Position numbers and translations under genes: made by a program. A stretch of 56,365 nucleotides of DNA, from assembly GCF_000615975.1 (NCBI RefSeq), contig NZ_BAMP01000020.1, forward strand, positions 1-56,365, given 5' to 3'. Below are positions 48,630-56,365 of the stretch, piece by piece (position 1 is the stretch's first letter; the number at the start of each line of letters is the position of its first letter). This DNA comes from Nitratireductor aquibiodomus NL21 = JCM 21793 (GTDB lineage Bacteria; Pseudomonadota; Alphaproteobacteria; Rhizobiales; Rhizobiaceae). The notes beneath the pieces were generated by a model. It was not told where the DNA came from. It saw only the letters and a list, made by a program, of their open reading frames with translations, and did no database searches.

Positions 48630-49714
48630 CATGGGCGGTTCAGCGAATGATCATGCACCGCGGCCAGCAGAAGAAAGCAGAAAAACACGACCAGATGCAC
48701 CGCGCCCTGCATGATCGTGGTGCGCCCCGTCGCCAGGGTGAGCATGCCAACGAAGAGCGACAGGACCAGAAGCACGATGTGTTCCGGATCGAGCCCGAGC
48801 GTGATCGGTTCACCAAGAAGCAGCGATGCAATGGCGATGGTCGGGATCGACAGGCCGACACTGGCAAGTGCCGAGCCGGTGGCCACATTCATGCTCGTCT
48901 GGAGACGGTTCGAGGCTGCAGCACGCAGGGCCGTCATGCCCTCCGGCAGCAAGACCACAGCCGCGATGATCAGTCCGACAAAGGATTCCGCCAGCCCGAG
49001 GACGGACACCCCCTCCTCTATGGCAGGCGCCAGTGCTTCCGCCAGAACGATGACCATGAGAAGCGACACGGCGAGCATCAGGCCGCTCCACGCCGTTTCT
49101 CCCCCGCCGGGTTTCACATGGACGGCCGCATCGGCTGCTGCAATGTCGAGAAAGTCGCCACGGTGACGCACGGTCTGCACAAACAGGAACAGCCCGTAGA
49201 GCAGAAGCGATACAACCGTCACGAAGACCAGCTGCACGATCGAATAGTACGGCCCCTCAACGGCCAGCGTGAAGTTGGGCAGGATCAGTGTGAGCGTTGC
49301 CAGCGTGCCAAGCACACTGAATGCCGCCACAGCGCCATGGCTCTGAAAAGACTGCTCGCGATGGCGCAGACCTCCGGCCAGCAGGCAAAGTCCGACCACG
49401 CCGTTCAGAACCAGCATGACCGTGGCAAACACCGTGTCGCGCGCCACGGTCGGATCTCCTTCCGATGGCGACAGCATCATGGAAATGATCAGCGAGGCCT
49501 CGATCACGGTGACGGCAATTGCCAGCAGAACCGAGCCGAAAGGCTGCCCGATGCGAACGGATATGACCTCGGCAAAATGAACCGATGAAAAGACGGTGGC
49601 GACCAGGAACAGCCCAGCCAGGACAGAAAAGACAATGCCGGTTTCTTCAAGAAACCCAAGATGCTCTGCCGCGATCAGCAGGGCCGCGGCAAAAGGGGGA
49701 CCGGAGGTCCGCAT
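48629..49714 (-). CDS. Calcium/proton antiporter (ChaA/CaCA-like ionic transporter)
   Basis: The 361-residue membrane protein has about eleven helices in two halves. The cation-binding repeats of the CaCA superfamily are visible as AVTVIEASLIISMM in the first half and AAVVLLPEGMTALRAAASN in the second, each with the conserved acidic residue. Length matches ChaA, which exchanges Ca2+ or Na+/K+ for protons. The ATG at 49714 is chosen on length; an in-frame GTG about ten codons upstream, preceded by a G-run, is possible. Confidence 0.85.
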   Translation of the reverse strand: MRTSGPPFAAALLIAAEHLGFLEETGIVFSVLAGLFLVATVFSSVHFAEVISVRIGQPFGSVLLAIAVTVIEASLIISMMLSPSEGDPTVARDTVFATVMLVLNGVVGLCLLAGGLRHREQSFQSHGAVAAFSVLGTLATLTLILPNFTLAVEGPYYSIVQLVFVTVVSLLLYGLFLFVQTVRHRGDFLDIAAADAAVHVKPGGGETAWSGLMLAVSLLMVIVLAEALAPAIEEGVSVLGLAESFVGLIIAAVVLLPEGMTALRAAASNRLQTSMNVATGSALASVGLSIPTIAIASLLLGEPITLGLDPEHIVLLVLSLFVGMLTLATGRTTIMQGAVHLVVFFCFLLLAAVHDHSLNRP

Positions 49715-50008
49715 CGCCTGCGCATTCGCAATATGTCTAAACACATTCCCCCCAGAAACCTTCAATGCATACGAGAGCCGTCTGGCTGACGGCGCGCGAC
49801 ATCGCCTGTGATAATCCAATGCCGGAAAGGAGCGCAATGAACAGTTTGCCGGCAGTCGCGGACGCGACCGTAGCGCGGGCCGCACGGGCTATTGCCAAAT
49901 CCCTTCGCCCGCGCCATTAAACGGCAGCACTTTTGGGGTAGAGGCAGCAGGGCTCGTAGAGCCGCACCCGCCCGCCCGACGCGCGAAATGACAATGGAGC
50001 ACGATCGC

Positions 50009-51399
50009 ATGTCCAAGACCCGCACCGAGACAGATACATTCGGCCCGCTGGAGGTTGCCGCAGACCGTTACTGGGGCGCGCAAACACAACGGTCTCTGGG
50101 CAATTTCAAGATCGGTACGGAGAAAATGCCCATCCCCTCGTGCGGGCGCTTGGCATCGTCAAGCAGGCTGCCGCCGAGGCGAACCTCGAAAACGGCAAGC
50201 TCGACCGGAAGATCGGCGAGGCGATGATCGAGGCGGCCAGGGAAGTCGTCGCGGGCAAGCTCGACGATCACTTTCCGCTCTCCGTCTGGCAGACCGGCTC
50301 CGGCACGCAGTCGAACATGAACACCAATGAGGTGATCTCCAACCGCGCCATCGAAATCCTGGGCGGCGAGATGGGTTCCAAAAAGCCGGTCCACCCCAAT
50401 GATCACGTCAATATGGGGCAATCCTCGAACGATACTTTCCCCACGGCGATGCATATTGCAGCCGGCCGCGAGGCGGCAGCCGAGCTTCTGCCCGCGCTGC
50501 AATATCTGACCGAAGCGCTCGAAGAGAAAGCCCGGGCATTCGACGGTATCGTCAAGATCGGCCGCACCCATACGCAGGATGCCACCCCGCTCACGCTCGG
50601 TCAGGAGTTTTCCGGCTATGTGGCGGCTCTCCAGCTTGGTGCCAGGCGCATCGAGGAGAGCCTGAACGATGTCTATGCGCTGGCACAGGGCGGCACGGCC
50701 GTCGGCACGGGCCTCAACGCTCCGATCGGCTTCGACAAGGCGTTCGCGGCAAAAGTGGCCGCCATCACCGGCTTGCCCTTCCGCACCGCTGAGAACAAGT
50801 TTGAGGCGCTGGCGAGCCATGGAGCGCTGAACGCCTTCCACGGCATGCTGAACGCGCTCGCCGCCGATCTCTTCAAGATCGCCAACGACATCCGCTTCCT
50901 AGGCTCCGGCCCGCGCTCGGGCCTGGGTGAGCTGAAGCTGCCGGAAAACGAGCCGGGCTCTTCCATCATGCCGGGCAAGGTGAACCCGACCCAGGCCGAG
51001 GCGCTGACCATGGTCGCCACACAGGTCATGGGCAACCAGACCACCGTCAGCATCGCCGCCAGCCAGGGCCATTTCGAGCTCAACGTTTTCAAGCCGGTCG
51101 TTGCAAACGCCGTGCTGCAGTCGATCCGCATCCTCACCGATGCAATGCGCTCCTTCGCCGACAATTGCGTAACAGGCATCGAAGCCGACGAAACGCGCAT
51201 CGCGGACCTGATGCAGCGTTCGCTCATGCTGGTTACAGCGCTCGCGCCGGCGATCGGTTACGACAATGCGGCGGCCATTGCCAAGGCAGCGCACAAGAAT
51301 GGCACCACGCTGCGTGAGGAAGCGCTCAAGAGCGGTCTCGTCTCCGAAGAAGATTACAAGCGGCTTGTGCGCCCCGAAAAGATGATCGCACCGGCCTGA
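50009..51399 (+). pseudogene. fumC: Class II fumarate hydratase, one-base frameshift
   Basis: FumC interconverts fumarate and malate in the TCA cycle. The ATG at 50009 opens [20 protein letters not shown] and reads to KMPIP; then the -1 frame continues [20 protein letters not shown] to the end at 51399. Loss of one C from a five-C run (now CCCC at 50134-50137) accounts for it. Corrected length is 463 residues, exactly as usual. The signature [11 protein letters not shown] and the [14 protein letters not shown] block are intact. As a core enzyme it is probably functional. Confidence 0.95.
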
Positions 51400-51420
51400 T
51401 CGCCGCCTATCACACCCAAC

Positions 51421-51448
51421 CGGCCTGAAGCGGATTGACTTCAGGCCG
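51421..51448. terminator. Hairpin after fumC
   Basis: CGGCCTGAAG (51421-51430) and CTTCAGGCCG (51439-51448) form a perfect 10-bp stem with an 8-nt loop, 21 bp after the fumC stop. There is no T-run, so termination would need Rho or this may stabilise the mRNA 3' end. Confidence 0.55.
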
Positions 51449-51571
51449 GGAGTATCGGCTCATTGTCGCTCGTCTTGACAACACAGCGTAACCAATGGGG
51501 CAGTTTTTCTGCACAATCCACTGGCGTATATGCCTGATCGAAGAATATCACTTCTCACAGGAAACCCAGCA

Positions 51572-51955
51572 ATGTCCCAGAATGCACTCGTTCTCATCGG
51601 CCGGATTCTGATCGCGGTCATCTTCATCGTTTCCGGTTTCGGAAAAATCACCAATATTGGCGGTACCGCCGGCTATTTCGGCAGCATGGGCCTGCCCCTG
51701 CCGGTCGTGACGGCCTGGATCGTCGCCCTGCTCGAGCTCGTCGGCGGCCTTGCCATCGTCGTTGGCTTTCAGACACGCATTGCCGCGCTGCTTCTGGCGC
51801 TGTTCAGCGTCGCCTCCGGCCTGATCGCCCATTTCGACTTTGCCGATCAGATGCAGAGCATCATGTTCATGAAGAACATCTCCATGGCCGGCGGCCTTCT
51901 CGTACTCGCCGCCTTTGGCCCCGGCGCACTCTCGCTGGAGCGGGCAAAAGCCTGA
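51572..51955 (+). CDS. DoxX family membrane protein
   Basis: The 127-residue protein has four hydrophobic helices and the DoxX pattern: LIGRILIAVIFIVSGFGKI at the start, then ELVGGLAIVVGFQTRIAALL, ending LLVLAAFGPG. DoxX/YphA proteins are small membrane proteins linked to redox stress or surfactant response; the function is not settled. The ATG at 51572 follows CAGGAA. It is a single-gene unit ended by a strong terminator. Confidence 0.88.
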   Translation: MSQNALVLIGRILIAVIFIVSGFGKITNIGGTAGYFGSMGLPLPVVTAWIVALLELVGGLAIVVGFQTRIAALLLALFSVASGLIAHFDFADQMQSIMFMKNISMAGGLLVLAAFGPGALSLERAKA

Positions 51956-51979
51956 CGCAGACGCCTGATCCCTCCGAAA

Positions 51980-52005
51980 AGCCCGCTTTCGAGCGGGCTT
52001 TTTTC
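51980..52005 (+). terminator. Intrinsic terminator after the DoxX gene
   Basis: AGCCCGCT (51980-51987) and AGCGGGCT (51992-51999) pair around a stable TTCG tetraloop, with an A-run before and a T-run after. Confidence 0.92.
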
Positions 52006-52160
52006 GTTCTCCCTGCGCTTCACGGATCGGTGATATCCATGCGACCGCCTCTCAAAAGGCGGTGAGACCGCATATCTTTCGTTGCGCGGACGGGTCGCAA
52101 CACGCATGTACGGGCCTGTTGCCGCACAATATGGAGCCTCTGGCGGCGGAGACCCGAAAG

Positions 52161-52925
52161 ATGATGATGATGATGCAGACGACCGAAAATGGCAGCCTCG
52201 AAAACACAAGGCGCTCGCCTCTGAAGCGCTTTCTTCCGCTGCTTATCGTGCTTGCGGGCCTGGCCGGTGGCTATGCGCTCGGACTGCATCAGTATCTGTC
52301 GCTCGAGTTCCTTTCCGAAAGCCGCGATGTTTTACGAGGCTTCGTTGCGGAAAACCCCTTTCTTGCTCCGCTTGGCTTTGCGGTTCTCTACGCCATGGCC
52401 GTCGCCTTTTCCTTTCCCGCCGCTTCCATATTGACGCTGTTTGCTGGCTTTCTCTTCGGCTGGCTTCTCGGCGGTGCGCTCGTGGCAGTCGCTGCCACCG
52501 TCGGTGCGTCCGCCGTCTTTCTGGCGGCACGCGGCGCGCTTTCAGGTGTTCTGGCACAAAAGATCGGCGGGCGCGTTTCGCGCATGGCGAAGGGCTTCGA
52601 GGAGGATGCCTTCAACTATCTTCTGGTGCTGAGGCTCGCTCCGATTTTTCCGTTCTGGGTCGTCAACATCGCGCCGGCACTGTTCAATGTACCGTTGCGT
52701 ACCTATGCAACAGCCACCTTTCTCGGCATTCTGCCAGGCACCTTCGCCTACGCCTATCTCGGCCACGGGCTGGACAGCGTGCTTGTTGCCGCAGCCGAAG
52801 CCGGGCGCGCGGTGACGCTCGGCGATCTCATAACGCCGCAGCTCACCCTCGCCTTTGCTGCGCTGGCGCTGGTTGCCGCCATCCCGGTCGCGGTGAAGAA
52901 ACTGCGCCGGTCGCCCGACACCTGA
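52161..52925 (+). CDS. TVP38/TMEM64 (VTT domain) membrane protein
   Basis: The 254-residue protein has about six helices and a VTT/SNARE-associated domain with FPAASILTLFAGFLFGWLLG (about 92-111) and RLAPIFPFWVVNIAPALFNV (about 155-174), then TFLGILPGTFAYAYLG. Related DedA-type proteins act as lipid scramblases or transport carriers. Five ATGs in a row begin at 52161, about 9 nt after GGAG. It is 27 bp before a flavoprotein reductase gene, a pairing I recall in other alphaproteobacteria. Confidence 0.88.
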   Translation: MMMMMQTTENGSLENTRRSPLKRFLPLLIVLAGLAGGYALGLHQYLSLEFLSESRDVLRGFVAENPFLAPLGFAVLYAMAVAFSFPAASILTLFAGFLFGWLLGGALVAVAATVGASAVFLAARGALSGVLAQKIGGRVSRMAKGFEEDAFNYLLVLRLAPIFPFWVVNIAPALFNVPLRTYATATFLGILPGTFAYAYLGHGLDSVLVAAAEAGRAVTLGDLITPQLTLAFAALALVAAIPVAVKKLRRSPDT

Positions 52926-52952
52926 TTGCCGAACAAGCGCGAGACTGCCTCA

Positions 52953-54377
52953 ATGACCCTTCTAACTCCCGACATCTGCGTCATTGGCGCCGGCTCCGGC
53001 GGCCTAAGCGTCGCAGCCGCCGCTGCCGCCTTCGGTGTTCCCGTCGTGCTTGTCGAGCGCGGCAAGATGGGCGGCGACTGCCTCAATTATGGCTGTGTGC
53101 CTTCCAAGGCGTTGATCGCCGCCGGCAAACAAGCCCATCTGATGCAGGGCGGTGCCGCCTTTGGCATCGCCCCTGCGGAAGCGGAGGTCAATTTCCGCCA
53201 GGTGATGAAGCATGTGGAAGCGACCATTGCAGCCATTGCGCCCAACGATTCCGTCGAACGCTTTACCGCGCTCGGCGTGCAGGTCATCCAGGAGGAAGCG
53301 CGTTTCAAAGACGGGCGCACGGTGATCGCCGGAGATTATGAGATCCGCGCCCGCCGCTTCGTCATTGCAACAGGGTCATCGCCTCTTGTTCCGCCGATAC
53401 AGGGCGTTGAAGATGTTCCTTACCTCACCAATGAGACGATTTTCTCACAAACCCGCAGGCCTGCGCATCTGATCGTCGTCGGTGGCGGCCCCATCGGCAT
53501 GGAGCTGGCGCAGGCGCACCGCCGCCTGGGCAGTGAGGTCACGGTGGTGGAAGCACTGGCCGCGCTCGGCAAGGACGACCCCGAACTGACCGCCTTCGCA
53601 CTCCGAAACATCCGCTCCGAAGGCGTGAATGTGCTGGAACACACGAAGGTCACACAGGTGGAAAAGCGTGGCCGTTCGGGCGTGCGTGTTCATGTGGAAG
53701 ACACCGATGGGACCCGCAGCATCGACGGCTCTCACCTTTTGATTGCCGCGGGCCGCACGCCCAATACCGCATCGCTGGAGCTCGACAGGGCCGGAATCCA
53801 GCACGACCGGCGCGGCATTAAGGTTTCCGACAAGCTGCGCACCAGCAATCGCCGCGTCTATGCGATCGGCGACGTGGCGGGCGGGCTGCAGTTCACCCAT
53901 GTGGCGGGGTATCATGCCGGGCTGGTGATACGCGCCCTGCTCTTCCGCCTGCCCGCACGCGAGGACCGGAACATCATTCCCTGGGCAACCTATACGGACC
54001 CCGAAATCGCGCATGTGGGACTGAATGAGGAAGAGGCCCGCAAAAGCCATCGGAAAATCAGCATTCTGCGCTGGCCCTATTGCGAAAACGACCGCGCGCA
54101 GGCCGAGCGCAAAACCGAGGGCCTGATCAAGCTCGTAACCGACCGCAAGGGCCGCATTCTTGGCGCATCCATCGCCGGTGCCAATGCGGGCGAGATGATC
54201 AATTTCTGGGCGCTCGCCATCTCCCGAAAACTCGGCGTGCGCGACATCGCTGGCTATGTCTCCCCCTACCCGACCATGACCGAGATTGGCAAACGGGCCG
54301 CGATCACGTATTTCACGGAGACGACACGCAAGCCTCTGGTACGCGCGGTGGTGCGGTTTCTGCGCCGTTTCGGCTGA
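52953..54377 (+). CDS. FAD-dependent pyridine nucleotide-disulfide oxidoreductase (MerA/Lpd-like)
   Basis: The 474-residue protein has the FAD motif GAGSGGLSVA (about 12-21), the redox pair CLNYGC (about 43-48), an NAD(P) motif VVGGGPIGMELAQAH, and YAIGDVAGG before the dimerisation domain. It lacks the N-terminal HMA domain and C-terminal Cys pair of true mercuric reductases, and the usual HxxP catalytic His-Glu pair is partly replaced (SPYPTMTE). The substrate is therefore unknown. It is probably co-transcribed with the VTT gene. Confidence 0.9.
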   Translation: MTLLTPDICVIGAGSGGLSVAAAAAAFGVPVVLVERGKMGGDCLNYGCVPSKALIAAGKQAHLMQGGAAFGIAPAEAEVNFRQVMKHVEATIAAIAPNDSVERFTALGVQVIQEEARFKDGRTVIAGDYEIRARRFVIATGSSPLVPPIQGVEDVPYLTNETIFSQTRRPAHLIVVGGGPIGMELAQAHRRLGSEVTVVEALAALGKDDPELTAFALRNIRSEGVNVLEHTKVTQVEKRGRSGVRVHVEDTDGTRSIDGSHLLIAAGRTPNTASLELDRAGIQHDRRGIKVSDKLRTSNRRVYAIGDVAGGLQFTHVAGYHAGLVIRALLFRLPAREDRNIIPWATYTDPEIAHVGLNEEEARKSHRKISILRWPYCENDRAQAERKTEGLIKLVTDRKGRILGASIAGANAGEMINFWALAISRKLGVRDIAGYVSPYPTMTEIGKRAAITYFTETTRKPLVRAVVRFLRRFG

Positions 54378-54439
54378 TGCATGCTTCAGGCCGCGTGAGC
54401 AGGAAAACAGCCGTAAGCGGCCCCGGAAAACGCTGAGCG

Positions 54440-55894
54440 ATGGCAGAAAGAACAGCGGGCGACATCAGCGAACAACCGCACGAGACGGGCTCCGTTCCGC
54501 TCACGCGCGGGCTCTCGACCAAGCTTCTTCTGCTGACCGTGCTTTTCGTGATGATCGCGGAAGTCCTGATCTTCATCCCGTCGGTGGCCAATTTCGGCAT
54601 GCAGTGGATGCAGCAGCGGCTCGACAATGCAGCCGCCGTAAGCATCATCCTCATGGAAGGCGAGGACGAGACGCTTGCCCCGCCGATACGCGACGAACTC
54701 CTGATGGCGACGGGCGTGAAGGCGATTGCCGTGCGTGATGCGGACGTCTCGCGCATTCTGGTCGTTACCGACATGCCACCGGAAGTGAACGAGCACATCG
54801 ACCTTGATGCGATCGCTCCGCCTGCGGCCATCGCCCAGACCTTTTCGACGCTCTTCTTCGGCGGTGATCGCGTGTTCCGCATATTCGGCACGGTGGGCGA
54901 CACGGGCAAGATTTTTGAGATCCTGATCGCCGACACGGGCCTCAGGGATGCCATGCTCACCTATGCGCGCAATGTCGCTTTTCTCTCGCTGATCATTTCA
55001 CTCTTTACGGCGACGCTGGTCTTCTATGCCATCAACCGCATCATGATCCGCCCCATACGCGGCATGACGCAGTCCATGCTGTCTTTCGCCGCCGCACCCG
55101 ACGAGCCCGGCCGTGTCATCACACCTGAAGTTCGCGGCGATGAGATCGGCGTGGCCGAGCGCGAGCTCGCACGCATGCAGGCAGCCCTGCAGAAGACGCT
55201 GGGTGAACAAAAACGCCTCGCCGACCTTGGCCTGGCCGTCTCCAAGATCAACCACGACATGCGCAACATGCTGGCTTCGGCACATCTCATCTCCGACCGG
55301 CTGAGCACAATTGACGACCCGGCGGTCAAAACCCTCACGCCACGTCTCTTGCGTACGCTCGACCGCGCGGTGACCTATTCGGAGGGGGTGCTCAATTACG
55401 GTCGAACGCAGGAAGCGCCTCCCAGCCGCCGCCGGCTGCGCCTGCATGCCCTGGTCGAAGAGGTGCGCAATGTGCTGCCGCTCGATGCCGACAACAGCAT
55501 CGAATTCGCCAATGCGGTGGATGAGGCTTTTGAAATCAGCGCCGATTCGGAGCACCTCTTCCGGGTTCTCTCGAACCTCAGCAGAAACGCCGTTCAGGCA
55601 ATGGCGGGCGATCATGGCCCATCGGTCGTCAGGCGCCTGACCATCTCTGCCGAACGGGTGGACCATACCGCACGCATCTATGTGACCGACACCGGCCCCG
55701 GCCTTCCGCAGAAGGCGCGCGAAAATCTCTTCGCCCCGTTCCGCGGCTCTGCCAAAAGCGGTGGAACCGGTCTCGGCCTGGCCATCGCACAGGAACTGGT
55801 GCGGGCTCATGGCGGTGCACTTGAACTGGTGGAAAGCACTGGCGGGCATACGGTTTTCGCCATCACCATCCCCGACGCAACGCCCCCAGCCTGA
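54440..55894 (+). CDS. Sensor histidine kinase
   Basis: The 484-residue kinase has a first transmembrane helix (about 28-50), an extracytoplasmic sensor region (about 51-178), a second helix (about 179-200), a HAMP-like linker, the H-box KINHDMRNML (about 270-279) with the phosphorylated His, the N-box NLSRNAVQAM, and glycine boxes DTGPGLP and GGTGLGLAIA. The sensor shows no recognised fold. No response regulator gene is adjacent; it starts 62 bp after the oxidoreductase gene and may share its transcript. Confidence 0.93.
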   Translation: MAERTAGDISEQPHETGSVPLTRGLSTKLLLLTVLFVMIAEVLIFIPSVANFGMQWMQQRLDNAAAVSIILMEGEDETLAPPIRDELLMATGVKAIAVRDADVSRILVVTDMPPEVNEHIDLDAIAPPAAIAQTFSTLFFGGDRVFRIFGTVGDTGKIFEILIADTGLRDAMLTYARNVAFLSLIISLFTATLVFYAINRIMIRPIRGMTQSMLSFAAAPDEPGRVITPEVRGDEIGVAERELARMQAALQKTLGEQKRLADLGLAVSKINHDMRNMLASAHLISDRLSTIDDPAVKTLTPRLLRTLDRAVTYSEGVLNYGRTQEAPPSRRRLRLHALVEEVRNVLPLDADNSIEFANAVDEAFEISADSEHLFRVLSNLSRNAVQAMAGDHGPSVVRRLTISAERVDHTARIYVTDTGPGLPQKARENLFAPFRGSAKSGGTGLGLAIAQELVRAHGGALELVESTGGHTVFAITIPDATPPA

Positions 55895-56034
55895 GGCACC
55901 AGAACCGCGTGGGCACCGCCTGTGCAGATATCAGGAAAATTCCTTCGATAGCGCTTGCAATTCTACGCCGCACTCGCTAGTTAACCGCGGTCGGCGGCAA
56001 CAAAGACTGCTTCGACGGTCGCTTACGCGATCAC

Positions 56035-56111
56035 GCGCCCGTAGCTCAGCTGGATAGAGCACCAGACTACGAATCTGGGGGTCAGAGGTTCGAATCCTTT
56101 CGGGCGCGCCA
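56035..56111 (+). tRNA. tRNA-Arg (anticodon ACG)
   Basis: A 77-nt tRNA cloverleaf can be drawn: acceptor GCGCCCG pairs with CGGGCGC, the anticodon stem CCAGA/TCTGG holds loop CTACGAA (anticodon ACG, read as inosine for CGN codons), and the T loop is in AGAGGTTCGAATCCTTT. The discriminator is G and CCA is encoded. The 254 bp downstream to the window edge have no gene that I can identify. Confidence 0.96.
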
Positions 56112-56365
56112 TTTTACCACGGTCCATTCCGATCAGACTGAAACAGATTTCAACCTAGATTTCTGGCGGTGGTCTGTTGCGTTCAGCACGTGCATCTCAC
56201 CGCGCAGCACGCTCGCAGGGCAGGTCCACCATATCCACTTTCAGGTCCTCCCTGTATGGCGCAAGGGTGGGATGAAAGTGTCTGCGCATGCTGCGCCAGC
56301 CTTGGCATCTACGGCCCCTGCGCGCGGAACACCATCCGGCATTGCTGCCGATGCGATCAGTGCCA

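Noticed and set aside
56197..56365. A minus-strand frame open to the right window edge
   Set aside because: Its 55 codons resemble no known protein end, and it could be chance; too little sequence is visible to call a gene.

Overview
The window looks like about 56 kb of chromosome from an alphaproteobacterium of the order Rhizobiales, most likely in the Phyllobacteriaceae/Mesorhizobium neighbourhood. The evidence is high GC, a plant/alpha-type glutamate-cysteine ligase, a CIRCE-controlled groESL operon, rhizobial-style dapD/dapE and argB/engB/yidC/rnpA/rpmH neighbourhoods, and many DUF families typical of that order. The genus is inference. There is no phage, transposase, CRISPR array or rRNA; one tRNA-Arg(ACG) sits near the right edge.

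Layout. 1-3.1 kb: end of rmuC, then def-fmt-GNAT-truA (translation start and tRNA modification). 3.1-8.9 kb: Lrp regulator with a divergent MFS exporter, the lysine/diaminopimelate operon dapD-DUF805-dapE-membrane protein, and a LOG-family protein. 9-12.8 kb: a probable copper pair (DUF2946-like, PCuAC), DUF817, a HAD pyrimidine nucleotidase and a DMT exporter. 12.8-17.6 kb: ArsR-rhodanese protein, DHA2 MFS exporter with a large palindromic operator, and a MerR-controlled operon. 17.6-28.2 kb: argB, engB, yidC, rnpA and rpmH on the minus strand, interrupted by an ECF sigma/anti-sigma/fasciclin/MsrB cassette and by a block with two small unknown proteins, a CatB-type acetyltransferase, and a TetR/NmrA/DUF1772 unit. 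28.4-34.1 kb: PaiB-like protein, DUF937, gshA, rsmE, a conserved unknown and a metallophosphatase. 34.1-44.5 kb: two neighbouring 2-hydroxyacid oxidation systems, lutABC with a GntR regulator and glcD-ASCH-glcE-DUF4870-glcF, with DUF3422 between them. 44.6-56.4 kb: L,D-transpeptidase, tag, groESL, Ca2+/H+ antiporter, fumC, DoxX, a VTT membrane protein with a flavoprotein disulfide reductase, an orphan histidine kinase and tRNA-Arg.

The most important observation for a user of this sequence is that seven otherwise well conserved genes carry single-base frame breaks: the Lrp-linked MFS, dapE, the DMT exporter, the TetR regulator, DUF3422, glcE and fumC. Six fit loss of one base, mostly in short G or C runs; one fits a +1 change. 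Since dapE and fumC are core metabolic genes, uncorrected base-calling errors are a likelier cause than real decay, and these genes should be treated as probably intact in the organism.

The most interesting biology is regulatory and modular. There are four clear regulator-operator arrangements (MerR promoter with dyads, TetR with three related sites, a 32-bp palindrome before the DHA2 exporter with no recognisable regulator, CIRCE). A SigK/RskA-like sigma switch is placed next to a fasciclin protein, as in mycobacteria. An ASCH/winged-helix-like protein is translationally coupled inside the glycolate oxidase operon.
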